Shown here: in pieces, positions 33,944 to 43,015 of the stretch
Numbering within the stretch: position 1 is the first letter of the stretch
Layout of the letters: each line of letters begins with the position of its first letter
Assembly (NCBI RefSeq): GCF_018122655.1
Contig: NZ_JAGRQC010000001.1
Coordinates: 1,240,001-1,304,000, forward strand
Length of the DNA stretch: 64,000 bases
Reading direction: 5' to 3'
From: Stakelama marina
Lineage (GTDB): Bacteria > Pseudomonadota > Alphaproteobacteria > Sphingomonadales > Sphingomonadaceae
Made by a program: the position numbers and the translations under genes
Notes under the pieces: generated by a model
Database searches by the model: none
Told to the model about the DNA's origin: nothing
What the model saw: only the letters and a program-made list of their open reading frames with translations

Positions 33944-34228
33944 GTGCCCCGTACCCCGCGTCCCAACACCATTGCCCGGATCACGCTGCTCTGCCTCGGC
34001 GTGATCGTGATGCTCGCCTCTCCCCTGGTCGGCGCGATTCCGGGGCCGGGCGGAATCTTTGTCTTCGCGGCCGGACTAATCCTCGTTCTGCGTAATTCGC
34101 TGCTCGCGCGGCGCCTGTTCGTGCGCGCCAAGCATCGCTGGCCAAAGCTGGGCCATGTCGCCGAGCACGCGCTGCAACGGCGCAGCTTCAAGCGGCGACG
34201 CGCGCGCGACCGGAAATCTGCGCGTTGA
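33944..34228 (+). CDS. small PGPGW-type membrane protein
   Basis: A 94-residue inner-membrane protein. GTG at 33944 with AGGA upstream is the likely start; sequence before it is not hydrophobic or conserved. Two hydrophobic segments (LLCLGVIVMLASPLVGA and GIFVFAAGLILVL) flank the IPGPGG motif that marks the PGPGW family, and a basic tail (ARRLFVRAKHRWPK, RRRARDRK) follows. The function of the family is unknown. It lies between the comM fragment (divergent) and rpmH. Confidence 0.75.
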   Translation: MPRTPRPNTIARITLLCLGVIVMLASPLVGAIPGPGGIFVFAAGLILVLRNSLLARRLFVRAKHRWPKLGHVAEHALQRRSFKRRRARDRKSAR

Positions 34229-34253
34229 CTTGGACGCCCACCTCGCTTATGGC
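34225..34253 (+). promoter_or_regulatory. candidate promoter of rpmH
   Basis: TTGACT (34225-34230) and TATGGC (34248-34253) with a 17-bp spacer, about 65 bp upstream of the rpmH ATG. The -10 is only a partial match. Confidence 0.4.
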
Positions 34254-34310
34254 CTCGCGCAACGTGGTCGTCCTGTTGGGGCGACCCTTTTCTATTCAGA
34301 ATTCGTAAGG

Positions 34311-34775
34311 ATGAACGATGAAGCGGACCTTTCAGCCGAGCAACCTCGTGCGTGCACGTCGTCACGGCTTCCGCGCGCGGATGGCGACCCCGGGCGGCCG
34401 CAAGGTGATCCGGGCGCGCCGGGCGCGCGGTCGCAAGAAGCTGTCGGCGTAAGCGGACTCAAGAAGCGTAGCGAATATCTGGCGGCGAACCGCGGCAAGC
34501 GGGCGCCGATGCCGGGTTTCGTTCTGCTTGTCCATGATCGCGCCGATGGCGACCCGTCGATCCGGGTCGGCATTACCGTATCGAAAAAGGTGGGAAACGC
34601 CGTCGTCCGCAACCGGATGAAACGGCGTTTTCGCGCACTTGCGCGGGACATTCTGCCCGAACGTGGCATTGCCGGCGCCGACCATGTGCTGATCGGCCGA
34701 CAGGGCGGCATAGAGCGCGACTGGTCACGGCTTCGCGCCGAACTCGGCAAGGCGCTGGGAAAGATCGCGCGATGA
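34311..34775 (+). CDS. rnpA: RNase P protein component; start codon unclear, contains rpmH
   Basis: Protein subunit of RNase P, which matures tRNA 5' ends. The conserved part begins at about 34453 ([17 protein letters not shown]) and includes [20 protein letters not shown], the RNR signature that binds RNA. Between 34311 and the conserved part there is no ATG, GTG or TTG in this frame. The nearest upstream start is ATG 34311, seven bases before the rpmH start, which would make a 154-residue protein with rpmH nested in another frame. Otherwise a non-standard start codon (such as the GTA at 34450) would be used. The stop overlaps the yidD start (ATGA). Confidence 0.8.
   Translation: MNDEADLSAEQPRACTSSRLPRADGDPGRPQGDPGAPGARSQEAVGVSGLKKRSEYLAANRGKRAPMPGFVLLVHDRADGDPSIRVGITVSKKVGNAVVRNRMKRRFRALARDILPERGIAGADHVLIGRQGGIERDWSRLRAELGKALGKIAR
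34318..34452 (+). CDS. rpmH: 50S ribosomal protein L34
   Basis: Small basic protein of the large ribosomal subunit, 44 residues: [18 protein letters not shown], then [20 protein letters not shown] and RKKLSA, a textbook L34. The GTAAGG ribosome site lies 7 bases before the ATG, which is the correct spacing for rpmH and too close for the overlapping rnpA ATG at 34311. Confidence 0.97.
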   Translation: MKRTFQPSNLVRARRHGFRARMATPGGRKVIRARRARGRKKLSA

Positions 34776-34984
34776 TCGCGAAACTGCTCATCCTGCTGGC
34801 AAGATTATGGCAACTCGGCCCCTCGGCGATGATGCCGCCGACGTGCCGCTACTCGCCATCCTGTTCGGCCTATGCAATCGAGGCACTTCGCCGCTATGGG
34901 GCGCTGAAGGGGAGTTGGCTCGCCATCCGGCGGATCGCGCGCTGCCATCCATGGGGCGGGTTCGGGCACGATCCGGTGCCATGA
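34772..34984 (+). CDS. yidD: membrane protein insertion efficiency factor YidD
   Basis: A 70-residue protein that assists YidC-dependent insertion. The family pattern is complete: an N-terminal amphipathic helix ([14 protein letters not shown]), PTCRYSPSCSAYAIEAL with its three cysteines, and RIARCHPWGGFGHDPVP. The start overlaps the rnpA stop by 4 bases, and yidC follows 37 bp later, the standard order of this cluster. Confidence 0.96.
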   Translation: MIAKLLILLARLWQLGPSAMMPPTCRYSPSCSAYAIEALRRYGALKGSWLAIRRIARCHPWGGFGHDPVP

Positions 34985-35021
34985 TCCCAGCCGCTCGGGG
35001 CAAAGTCATTCGGGGAACGAA

Positions 35022-36743
35022 GTGAAAGACGAACAGAAAAATCTCGCCATCTTCGCGGTGATCGCCGCCGCGCTGCTGTTCGCGTGGCAGCCGATTGTCA
35101 ATCGCTTCTTTCCGTCCAACCCGAAGCCCACGACCGTCGAAAGCGGCGTCAAGGAAAAGCCCGCGCCCAACCCAAAGGCCGATCCGACCGCCGACGCGCC
35201 CAAGGCGCTGCGCGACCGCAAGGCGGTTCTTGCGTCGACCCCGCGTATCCCGATCCGGACGCCCAGCCTGCAGGGTTCGATCAACCTGAAGGGCCCGCGC
35301 ATCGACGACCTCGTCCTGTCCGACTACAAGCAGACCGTCGCGAAAAACTCGCCGCCGATCCGTCTGCTATCCCCGGCAGGTGCTGAGAAATCCTATTTCG
35401 CCGGATTCGGCTGGCGCAGCGACGGCATCAAGGCGCCCGGCCCCGATACGGTCTGGAAAGCGCAGGGTGACGTCCTTTCGCCCGGCAAGCCGGTAACGCT
35501 CGAGGCCGATAACGGTCAGGGTCAGCGCTTTCGCATCACCATCGCGGTCGACGACCAATATATGTTCACGATCAAGCAGACGGTCGCGAACACCGGCGGC
35601 GGACCGGTTCAGGTACGTCCCTATGCACTGGTAAATCGCAGCGGCGAATCGGCCGACAAGGATACCTGGACGATCCACACCGGGCCGATGGCAGTACATG
35701 ACGGCGCGGCCGATTACGATATCGATTTCAAGGATTTGAAGGACGCGCCCGCCAAGTTCGACACGACCGGCGGCTGGCTGGGCTTCACCGACAAATACTG
35801 GCTGACCGCGCTCGTCCCGGATCAATCCTCGGCGACCAGCGCGCAGTTCCGCTCCGGCGCGAACGACACTTTCCAGGCCGATTACACACCGGCCTCTCCC
35901 GCCCTGCTCCAGCCGGGCCAGCAGACCAGCTACACCTCGCGCTTCTTTGCCGGCGGCAAGGAAGTCTCGGTACTCCAGCACTATCAGAATGACGGCCATA
36001 TCGCGCTGTTCGACAAGGCGATCGACTGGGGCTGGTTCGAAATCGTCGAAAAGCCGATCTTCTATTATCTCGACTGGCTGTTCCGCCATATCGGCAATTT
36101 CGGCGTCGCGATCATCCTGCTGACGCTCACGATCCGTGGTTTGATGTTCCCGATCGCGCAGCGCCAGTTCCGCTCGATGGCCGGCATGCGGGCGATCCAG
36201 CCGAAGATGAAGGCGTTGCAGGAACGCTATAAGGACGACAAGCCGCGCCTCCAGCAGGAGATGATGCAGCTTTACAAGGATGAAAAGGTCAATCCGCTCG
36301 GCGGCTGCGCCCCTACCCTCCTTCAGATCCCGGTGTTCTTCGCGCTGTACAAGGTGCTCCAACTGACGATCGAGATGCGTCACCAGCCGTTCGTCCTGTG
36401 GATCAAGGACCTGTCAGCACCCGACCCGCTGACGCCGGTAAACCTGTTCGGGCTGCTGCACTTCACCCCGCCGCACATCATCGCGATCGGCGTTATTCCG
36501 ATCCTGCTCGGCATCTCGATGTTCTTCCAGTTCCGCCTCAACCCGGCGCCGATGGACGACACGCAGAAGCAGATTTTCGGCCTGATGCCGTGGGTGCTGA
36601 TGTTCGTGATGGCGCCGTTCGCGGTTGGTCTGCAGATCTACTGGATCACCTCGAACCTGGTGACCATCGCGCAGCAACAATATCTGTACAGCCGCCATCC
36701 GCAGCTGAAGAAGCAGAAAGAGGAAGCGAAGGCGAAGGCATGA
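35022..36743 (+). CDS. yidC: membrane protein insertase YidC
   Basis: Inner-membrane insertase/chaperone working with or without SecYEG. The 573-residue protein has a GTG start, an N-terminal membrane anchor (LAIFAVIAAALLFAWQPIV), a large periplasmic beta-sandwich domain (about 60-340), then five C-terminal helices beginning near IFYYLDWLFRHIGNFGVAII. The conserved cytoplasmic hairpin is QPKMKALQERYKDDKPRLQQ, and GGCAPTLLQIPVFFALY marks the second helix with the hydrophilic-groove arginine upstream (TLTIRGLMFP). Length fits Gram-negative YidC. Confidence 0.97.
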   Translation: MKDEQKNLAIFAVIAAALLFAWQPIVNRFFPSNPKPTTVESGVKEKPAPNPKADPTADAPKALRDRKAVLASTPRIPIRTPSLQGSINLKGPRIDDLVLSDYKQTVAKNSPPIRLLSPAGAEKSYFAGFGWRSDGIKAPGPDTVWKAQGDVLSPGKPVTLEADNGQGQRFRITIAVDDQYMFTIKQTVANTGGGPVQVRPYALVNRSGESADKDTWTIHTGPMAVHDGAADYDIDFKDLKDAPAKFDTTGGWLGFTDKYWLTALVPDQSSATSAQFRSGANDTFQADYTPASPALLQPGQQTSYTSRFFAGGKEVSVLQHYQNDGHIALFDKAIDWGWFEIVEKPIFYYLDWLFRHIGNFGVAIILLTLTIRGLMFPIAQRQFRSMAGMRAIQPKMKALQERYKDDKPRLQQEMMQLYKDEKVNPLGGCAPTLLQIPVFFALYKVLQLTIEMRHQPFVLWIKDLSAPDPLTPVNLFGLLHFTPPHIIAIGVIPILLGISMFFQFRLNPAPMDDTQKQIFGLMPWVLMFVMAPFAVGLQIYWITSNLVTIAQQQYLYSRHPQLKKQKEEAKAKA

Positions 36744-36755
36744 TGGGGAACCGTC

Positions 36756-37397
36756 ATGGCTGACGCCTTCGATCCGGACCTGATCGAGCGCGCGCGCAAG
36801 ACCTTCGCAGGGCCGGTCGCGTTTCTTAAGTCGGCGCCGCAGCTTCAGCACCTGCCCGATCCGCAGGTGCCCGAGGTTGCGTTCGCCGGCCGATCGAACG
36901 TCGGCAAGTCTTCGCTGCTGAACGCGCTTACCGGGCGCAACGGGCTTGCGCGTACGTCGGTCACGCCGGGACGCACCCAAGAACTCAATTTCTTCGACGT
37001 GGGCGAACCGCTCGCTTTCCGGCTGGTCGACATGCCGGGATACGGCTTTGCCAAGGCGCCCAAGGATGTCGTCAAGAAATGGCGTTATCTGGTCAATGAT
37101 TTCCTGCGCGGTCGCGCGGTCCTGAAGCGCGCGCTTGTGCTGATCGACTCGCGTCACGGCATCAAGGATATCGACCGCGAAATCCTCGACATGCTCGACC
37201 AGGCGGCGGTGAGCTACCGGATCGTTCTGACGAAGGCCGACAAGGTGAAGGCAAGCGCGCTGGCCGAGGTTGCCGAACGCACTGCTGCGGAGGCACGCAA
37301 GCGCCCTGCCGCGCATCCCGACATCCTCGCCACGTCGAGCGAAAAGGGCATGGGCATCGCCGAGCTGCGCGCGGCTGTCGTCGAAGCAATCGGTTAA
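36756..37397 (+). CDS. yihA: ribosome biogenesis GTPase YihA/EngB
   Basis: Essential GTP-binding protein of large-subunit assembly, 213 residues. G-motifs: GRSNVGKS (G1), VTPGRT with the G2 threonine, DMPGYGFA (G3), LTKADK (G4) and a G5-like TSSEKG near the end. It starts 12 bp after yidC, and a ribosome site (GATGGGGA) overlaps the yidC stop, so the two are probably co-transcribed. Confidence 0.96.
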   Translation: MADAFDPDLIERARKTFAGPVAFLKSAPQLQHLPDPQVPEVAFAGRSNVGKSSLLNALTGRNGLARTSVTPGRTQELNFFDVGEPLAFRLVDMPGYGFAKAPKDVVKKWRYLVNDFLRGRAVLKRALVLIDSRHGIKDIDREILDMLDQAAVSYRIVLTKADKVKASALAEVAERTAAEARKRPAAHPDILATSSEKGMGIAELRAAVVEAIG

Positions 37398-37552
37398 GCG
37401 CGCCGGCGCTTTGCCTCTGCAAACGAACGCTTGGCCGCAAAATGGCAGGGTTTCCGCGCCTTCCAGAGGCCCGGCTGCGAAAAATTAACGTTTCGTTTAC
37501 CAGTCGATCTTAACTTTTCGGTAACGCGAACCCGTGACCGAAGGATCGGCAG

Positions 37553-38203
37553 ATGCGCCCCCGAATTCTGATATTCTCACTGGCGGCAATGCTCGCCGCC
37601 TGTGCCCAGACGACCACCCGGTCCGTCGCAACACCGGCCGCGGAAGAACCCGCGCAGCCGGCATGGCGCTCGATCGCCAAACCCGAAGACGCGACCATGC
37701 TCGACGGGCTAGACGAAATCTGGTCCACCGGCCTCGCATTCGCGACCGAACATTCACCGGCCAAGGTGAAGGCCGAGGGCGCCATGATCGAACCCGGCGC
37801 GGCACTGGATCATCCGGCGTTGCCGCCCGGCTCCTATCGCTGCCGCGTCATCCGCATCGGCCGTTATGCCGACAAATCAGGATTCAAGAGCTTCCCGCCC
37901 TTCTTCTGCCATGTAAAGAGCGCCGGCCCGGATCAGCTGACTTTCCTCAAGCAGACGGGGACCGACCTGCCGAGCGGCTGGCTCTACCCGGACGGGGACA
38001 AGCGTTATGTCTTTCTCGGTGCGCAGCAGGACGAACCGGGCGACAATTCACTCGCCTATGGCCGTGACCGCAGTCGTGACATTGCAGGCTTTGTCGAACG
38101 TGTCGGGCCGTTCGAATGGCGGCTGGTCGTGCCGCACCGCGACCCCGACGGGCTCGATATCTATGCGCTGACCCCGGTTCCGCCGAATCAGCAACCGGAC
38201 TGA
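37553..38203 (+). CDS. DUF4893-type lipoprotein
   Basis: A 216-residue predicted lipoprotein: signal FSLAAMLAACAQ with lipobox LAAC (Cys17). The mature part has WRSIAKPEDATMLDGLDEIW, then a long polar region, PPGSYRCRVIRIGR and RSRDIAGFVERVGPFEWRLV, which match the DUF4893 family found mainly in sphingomonads. No enzymatic motif is seen. The about 155 bp before it are A/T-rich for this genome (AACGTTTCGTTTACC) and probably hold its promoter. Confidence 0.78.
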   Translation: MRPRILIFSLAAMLAACAQTTTRSVATPAAEEPAQPAWRSIAKPEDATMLDGLDEIWSTGLAFATEHSPAKVKAEGAMIEPGAALDHPALPPGSYRCRVIRIGRYADKSGFKSFPPFFCHVKSAGPDQLTFLKQTGTDLPSGWLYPDGDKRYVFLGAQQDEPGDNSLAYGRDRSRDIAGFVERVGPFEWRLVVPHRDPDGLDIYALTPVPPNQQPD

Positions 38204-38260
38204 GTGCCGATACGCCCGGCTCCGTTGCCCCGGCTGCTGCGGAACGGTATCAGCGACGGC

Positions 38261-38926
38261 ATGCTAAAACTCATCATCGGCAACAAGGCATATTCCTCCT
38301 GGTCGCTGCGCGGCTGGCTGGCCGCGAAACAATCGGGCCTCCCGTTCGAGGAAGTGGTCGTTCCGCTTTACGATGATGAATGGGATCGCCGGCGCGAGGG
38401 CGATGAATTCGCGCCATCCTCGGGCAAGGTTCCGATCCTTTGGGATGGCGATGCCGTGGTCTGGGACAGTCTCGCCATCATCGAATATCTCGATGACAAG
38501 TCTGGCGGGCTGAAATTCTGGCCGCAGGGAGACGCCGCGCGCGCGATGGCGCGATCGATGGCGGCGGAAATGCATTCGAGCTTTCCGGCGCTGCGCCGCC
38601 AGCACCCGATGAACATCCGCCAGACCTTCGAACCGAAAAAGCCGGAACCCGAAGTCATCGCCGAACTGACCCGCATCATGGAGCTGTGGGCGCAGGCGCG
38701 CGCCCGGTTCGGCGGCGAGGGCGAGTTCCTGTTCGGCGAATTCGGGGCTGCCGACATCATGTTCGCGCCGGTGGTGACGCGAATCGTCACCTATTCGCTG
38801 CCCGTCGCGCGCTTTGCCCCGGCCTATATGCAGGCCGTCATCAGCCACCCCTTCATGCAGGACTGGATTGCCGCTGCCCAGGAAGAGGACTGGGTGATCG
38901 AACAATATGAGCAGCCGACACGGTGA
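38261..38926 (+). CDS. glutathione S-transferase family protein
   Basis: Cytoplasmic GST of 221 residues. I chose ATG 38261 because the thioredoxin-like fold starts at once (LKLIIGNKAYSSWSLRGWL, including the likely catalytic Ser of the SSWS motif). GKVPILWDGD with the cis-proline and VVWDSLAIIEYLDD, the glutathione gamma-glutamyl site, follow. The C-terminal helical domain has FLFGEFGAADIMFAPVVTR. Its native substrate is unknown. Its stop overlaps the start of the next small gene. Confidence 0.92.
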   Translation: MLKLIIGNKAYSSWSLRGWLAAKQSGLPFEEVVVPLYDDEWDRRREGDEFAPSSGKVPILWDGDAVVWDSLAIIEYLDDKSGGLKFWPQGDAARAMARSMAAEMHSSFPALRRQHPMNIRQTFEPKKPEPEVIAELTRIMELWAQARARFGGEGEFLFGEFGAADIMFAPVVTRIVTYSLPVARFAPAYMQAVISHPFMQDWIAAAQEEDWVIEQYEQPTR

Positions 38927-39099
38927 AGCGCCGCAAGGACAAGCTGGCCACCGGCATGGGCCTGGGCATCGCCATCGGAGCCGGCATCGGCGTCGCGATG
39001 GGCAATATCGCGATCGGTGTCGCCATCGGCGTCGCGCTGGGCGCAGCCTTCGGCACCAGCGCAGGCGAGCAGGACGACAAGAAGAACGACGAGGACTGA
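38923..39099 (+). CDS. 58-residue glycine-zipper protein
   Basis: GTG at 38923 overlaps the GST stop (GTGA). The product starts KRRKDKLATGMGLGIAIGAG, continues with repeated GxxxG/A patterns (IGVAMGNIAIGVAIGVALGA) and ends in a charged tail (GEQDDKKNDED). This is a membrane-inserting glycine-zipper layout with an opposite-charge N- and C-terminus. Function unknown; the coupling to a GST gene is the only context. Confidence 0.75.
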   Translation: MKRRKDKLATGMGLGIAIGAGIGVAMGNIAIGVAIGVALGAAFGTSAGEQDDKKNDED

Positions 39100-39103
39100 G
39101 GTC

Positions 39104-39547
39104 CTAGAAGCTGCTGCCGTCCTTATGGACGAACCGGCCATCGGTCAGGTGCATATCGATGTCGGGATAATGGCAATCGGTCTGCGAAGCCCTGCCTACC
39201 GCGATAAACGCGCAATCGGCGCCGCTGCGGTTTTGCAGAACATGCCCGTTACCATCGCCCTTCGGAAAAGCGGCACAATCACCTGGAAGCATGACGGTTT
39301 CTCCGGCATCGTCGACCAGCACCGCCTCTCCGGAAAGCATGACGACGAATTCGTCCTCGCCCTCATGCCAGTGCCGCTGCGACGACCATGCACCGGGTTT
39401 CAGCACAACATGGCTGACACCGAAATCGTCGATACCGCTCGCGGGTGCCAGCCGCCGGTACCAGCGGCCCTGCACGGGCAACGCATAATCGCCCGGATAT
39501 CCGGTCGCATTGCTTTGCGGGATTGTATCGAGATCAAGCTTGGGCAA
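39104..39547 (-). CDS. cupin domain protein
   Basis: A 147-residue single-domain cupin. The two cupin motifs are visible: SSQRHWHEGEDEFVVMLSGE (motif 1, G.H.H....E) and PGDCAAFPKGDGNGHVLQN (motif 2, with His), which give a metal site. Related proteins are sugar- or aldehyde-modifying or simply regulatory cupins; nothing pins the substrate. It is divergent from dapE, with its ATG at 39547 overlapping the region of possible dapE starts. Confidence 0.88.
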   Translation of the reverse strand: MPKLDLDTIPQSNATGYPGDYALPVQGRWYRRLAPASGIDDFGVSHVVLKPGAWSSQRHWHEGEDEFVVMLSGEAVLVDDAGETVMLPGDCAAFPKGDGNGHVLQNRSGADCAFIAVGRASQTDCHYPDIDMHLTDGRFVHKDGSSF

Positions 39548-39576
39548 TGCCCTCTCCCATGAAAGCCGATACTACC

Positions 39577-40698
39577 ATGCCCGACGTCGTCTCTCTCGCC
39601 AAGCAGCTGATCGATGCGGAAAGCGTCACCCCCGCGCGTGGCGAAGTGTTCGACGTGCTCGAAACCGCGCTGCGATCGGCCGGCTTCGAAATCGACAGGT
39701 TCGTGAGCGGCGAAGCGCCCGACGGTCCGGTAGAGAACATGCTCGCGACGCGCGGCTCGGGCGGGCGTCATTTCGCCTTTGCCGGCCATCTCGATGTCGT
39801 CCCCCCCGGTGACGGCTGGAGAAGCGATCCCTTCGACGCGGAAGTACGCGGCGGCCTGCTATACGGGCGCGGTGCCGTGGACATGAAGGGCGCGATCGCT
39901 GCGTTCGCGGCCGCCTGCGCGCATGCCGACCCCGATGGCACGACCAGCCTCATCATCACCGGCGACGAGGAGGGACCGGCGATTTTCGGCACGCGCGCGC
40001 TGATCGACCGGATGAACGAACGCGACATTCGCCCCGATATGTGCCTGGTGGGGGAACCGACCTCGGTCAAGCGGCTGGGCGATACGATCAAGATCGGGCG
40101 ACGGGGATCGGTAAATATCTGGATCGATATTCCCGGCAAGCAGGGGCATGTCGCCTATCCCCACCTCGCCGCCAATCCGATCCCCAAGCTCGTGGCGGCG
40201 CTCGCGGAAATCGACTCGATCACGCTCGACACCGGCACCGAATGGTTTCAGGCGTCGAATATCGAAACGACCGATCTGACCGTCGGAAATACCGCGCACA
40301 ACGTCATTCCCGGCAAAGCAAGTGCGCGGATCAGCATCCGGTTCAACGATCTTCATCGCGGCGACGACCTCGGTCGCCGGATTACCGAGATCGTCCGCAG
40401 CCACGCCCCGGACGCGATCGTCACGCCAAAGGTGTCGGGTGAAGCGTTCCTGACCGAACCGGGCGAGCTGTCGGACATCATGTGCGCCGCGATCCAGGCC
40501 GAACTCGGCATGCAGCCGGAACTGTCGACAAGCGGCGGCACGTCCGATGCGCGCTTTCTGTCGAAGCTGTGCCCGGTGGTCGAATTCGGCCTCATCAACG
40601 CGACGATGCACAAGCTCGACGAGGCAGTGGCCGTGGTCGATCTAGAAGCGCTCGAGCGCGTCTATGCGCGGGTGATCGACAGGGTTTTCAGGCGCTGA
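39577..40698 (+). CDS. dapE: succinyl-diaminopimelate desuccinylase
   Basis: Zinc-dependent hydrolase of lysine/meso-diaminopimelate biosynthesis, turning N-succinyl-LL-DAP into LL-DAP and succinate. Zn ligands: His in FAGHLDVVPPGD, bridging Asp in GRGAVDMKG, Glu pair in GDEEGP, Glu in VGEPTS and His in NATMHKLDE; the dimerization domain follows GRRGSVNIWIDIPGKQGH. I chose ATG 39577 (PDVVSLAKQLIDAESVTPA, 373 residues); in-frame ATGs at 39559 and 39547 are alternatives and none has a strong ribosome site. Its end overlaps the end of the convergent GGDEF-EAL gene by 11 bp. Confidence 0.93.
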   Translation: MPDVVSLAKQLIDAESVTPARGEVFDVLETALRSAGFEIDRFVSGEAPDGPVENMLATRGSGGRHFAFAGHLDVVPPGDGWRSDPFDAEVRGGLLYGRGAVDMKGAIAAFAAACAHADPDGTTSLIITGDEEGPAIFGTRALIDRMNERDIRPDMCLVGEPTSVKRLGDTIKIGRRGSVNIWIDIPGKQGHVAYPHLAANPIPKLVAALAEIDSITLDTGTEWFQASNIETTDLTVGNTAHNVIPGKASARISIRFNDLHRGDDLGRRITEIVRSHAPDAIVTPKVSGEAFLTEPGELSDIMCAAIQAELGMQPELSTSGGTSDARFLSKLCPVVEFGLINATMHKLDEAVAVVDLEALERVYARVIDRVFRR

Positions 40699-42361
40699 CC
40701 GCGGCCCGGTCGTCACGGTTGCGCGCCCATGCGATGAACGCGTCCTCGGGCATGGGCCGGGCGACGGCATAGCCCTGGAGCACGTCGCAACCGATCACGC
40801 CCAGCACCTTGGCCTGTGCGGACGATTCGATCCCCTCTGCCACGACTTCATATTGCAGGCCGTGAACGAGGCTGATGACCGCCTGGATAACCGCTCGCGC
40901 CTCCGTGCTTTCGACGACATTGGCGATCATGCTGGGATCGAGCTTCACGCGGTCGAGCGGTAGTTCGCGCAGCCGGGCGAGATTGGAATAGCCCGTGCCG
41001 AAATCGTCGATCGATATGGTCGCTCCGTCGCGGCGAAGTGCTGCAATCGCGTCGATCACATCCTCGTTGCAATTCATCGCAAGCGTTTCGCTGATCTCCA
41101 GTTCCAGCATCGCTGCGGGTGCGCGCGCATTCTGCATCGCCTGACGGAGCCCGCGGAAAAACGCCACATGGTCGAGCTGGCGCTGGCTGACATTGATTGC
41201 CAGACGCTGTTCGACACCTGCATCCGCCCAGCGCGTGATCGTCTTTGCAACCTCGGCGACCACCCAGTCGCCGATCTCGACGATCAGCCCGGTTTCCTCT
41301 GCCCGCCTGATAAAGCTCGCCGGCAGCCGCTCGCCGTCGGGATGGCGCCAGCGCAGCAATGCCTCGGCAGCGACGATCTCTCCCCGGCGCACGCTGATCT
41401 GCGGTTGAAAGACAAGTCCGAACTGCTGCTGGTCGATCGCCTCTCGCAAGTCGCTTTCAAGCTGGATGCTGTCGGCAATTTCGGCGGCCAGATTATCGGA
41501 GAAATGTTCTACGCGCCCTCGGCCTGCCGCCTTGGCGCGGTACATCGCGGCGTCGGCCGCGCGCATCAGATCGGCAAGCGTCGCGCCGTGATCGGGCCGC
41601 ATCGCGATCCCGACCGACGCTCCGACCGTGATTTCCTGCTCTGCGATATCGAACGGTTCGTTCATCGCGAACAATATACCCCGACCGATCCGCGACGCTT
41701 CCCCCGCGTTCGCGACCGCGCCGAAGAACAGCGTGAATTCGTCACCGGCCAGCCGACCGATCAACGGAGCCGCGCCGGTGGTAGCCGCATAGCGATCCGC
41801 GACCGCACGCAGCCGATTGGCCACCATCCCCAGGAGCGCGTCGCCCGTGGCATGGCCGAGCGTGTCGTTGACAGTCTTGAAGCGGTCGAGATCGACGAAG
41901 AACAAAGCGGCCTTGCCGTCGCGCGGCAATTCGGCGAGCTGCCGCTCGCAATTACGGCGAAAACTGACGCGATTGGGCAACCCGGTCACCGGATCGAACA
42001 TCGCCAGCCGCTGTACACTTTCCAGATTCGCGTGAAGCTGCTGAAACAGCCCGTCCATCGCATCGGCAAGCTGCGGAACTTCTTTCGACACGGCGCCGGG
42101 AATCGGGCTTTGCAGATCGCCATTGGCGGCTTGCGCCAACCGCTCGATCGCCGAATCGATTGCCGAGGCGGTGCCCGCGACGGTCCGCTCCGCCGCCGCC
42201 CAGCACATCACCGCGCAAACGATTGCCGGAATCAGCGCGGTCGCCGCATGCTCGGCGCTCCAGCTGCCGTGCGACGTTGCGAACAGCGCGAGGATGAACG
42301 CCAACGCCCCTGCGCAGATGGCGAAGACCACCGCACGGCTGGTGAGCGAAAATCCGTTCAT
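40688..42361 (-). CDS. GGDEF-EAL cyclic-di-GMP signalling protein
   Basis: Inner-membrane protein of 557 residues that could make and/or degrade c-di-GMP. Two N-terminal membrane helices (AVVFAICAGALAFILALF and a second near TALIPAIVCAVMCWA) lead into a HAMP-like linker. The GGDEF domain follows (FDPVTGLPNRVSF, FFVDLDRFKTVNDTLGH) with the active-site loop as AGDEF, then an EAL domain with AEALLRWRHP, ELEISETL, SIDDFGTGYSNL and VAEGIES. All EAL catalytic residues seem present, so phosphodiesterase activity is likely; the first-position Ala in the GGDEF loop may still permit cyclase activity. Confidence 0.93.
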   Translation of the reverse strand: MNGFSLTSRAVVFAICAGALAFILALFATSHGSWSAEHAATALIPAIVCAVMCWAAAERTVAGTASAIDSAIERLAQAANGDLQSPIPGAVSKEVPQLADAMDGLFQQLHANLESVQRLAMFDPVTGLPNRVSFRRNCERQLAELPRDGKAALFFVDLDRFKTVNDTLGHATGDALLGMVANRLRAVADRYAATTGAAPLIGRLAGDEFTLFFGAVANAGEASRIGRGILFAMNEPFDIAEQEITVGASVGIAMRPDHGATLADLMRAADAAMYRAKAAGRGRVEHFSDNLAAEIADSIQLESDLREAIDQQQFGLVFQPQISVRRGEIVAAEALLRWRHPDGERLPASFIRRAEETGLIVEIGDWVVAEVAKTITRWADAGVEQRLAINVSQRQLDHVAFFRGLRQAMQNARAPAAMLELEISETLAMNCNEDVIDAIAALRRDGATISIDDFGTGYSNLARLRELPLDRVKLDPSMIANVVESTEARAVIQAVISLVHGLQYEVVAEGIESSAQAKVLGVIGCDVLQGYAVARPMPEDAFIAWARNRDDRAAVSA

Positions 42362-42439
42362 CCGGCTGTTTGCAATCCCGCTTCTGGACGCGGATCAGGT
42401 CGCCCGCGCTTCATCGGCCAGTATAATCGCGCAGAAGAG

Positions 42440-43015
42440 TTAAGATTTTCGGGACGCGGTCGTTCTTGTACGGCGGAGCACGATATAGAGCGCTCCCGCA
42501 CCACCATGCCTCGGATGGGCCTGGCGCACTGCGGCGATACGCGACGAATGACGCGAAACCGCCAGCCAGTCATGAATTGCGGCACGAATCGCACCGCGCG
42601 CATGCGGGCGTTCCGACCCGGCACGCGGCGGCTTTCCGGTCACCAGCAGCAACACCCGCTCTCCGCGCGTTATCGCCGCATCCAGCCCGGCATCGAGCAT
42701 CGCATGCGCCGATGCCAGCGAATGACCATGGAGGTCGATGATCGTGTCGGGGGCGACCTGACCACGCCCGATGCGCCGGTCCCATCCCGAATCGAGCGTC
42801 GCATGTTGGGGCGCGGCCTTGCGTACCGGTGCCAAGGTGCGCGGCGGCATCGGCAGCGGGCGTTGCGCAGGTTTCTTGACCCGAGGCTCTGGCGGCGAAA
42901 CGAACGGTGCGGCCTGTTTCCGCTCAGCGCGCGGATGCAGCGGACGCACCTCGGCTTTCACCCTCGCCCATAACGCCGCCTCTTCGTCGCTAAGGCGTCG
43001 TCCGGCCATCGGCAC
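42440..43015 (-). CDS. Smr-domain protein
   Basis: A 191-residue protein with a basic, proline-rich N-terminal half (about 1-90, KKPAQRPLPMPPRTLAPVRK) and a C-terminal Smr domain (IIDLHGHSLASAHAMLDAGL, VLLLVTGKPP, then RGAIRAAIHDWL and HGGAGALYIVLRR). Smr domains are small nucleases related to the MutS2 tail. The LDLHG motif appears as IDLHG and the final GGxGxxYV as GGAGALYIV. It follows mltA with a 26-bp overlap, so they are co-expressed. Confidence 0.9.
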   Translation of the reverse strand: MPMAGRRLSDEEAALWARVKAEVRPLHPRAERKQAAPFVSPPEPRVKKPAQRPLPMPPRTLAPVRKAAPQHATLDSGWDRRIGRGQVAPDTIIDLHGHSLASAHAMLDAGLDAAITRGERVLLLVTGKPPRAGSERPHARGAIRAAIHDWLAVSRHSSRIAAVRQAHPRHGGAGALYIVLRRTRTTASRKS

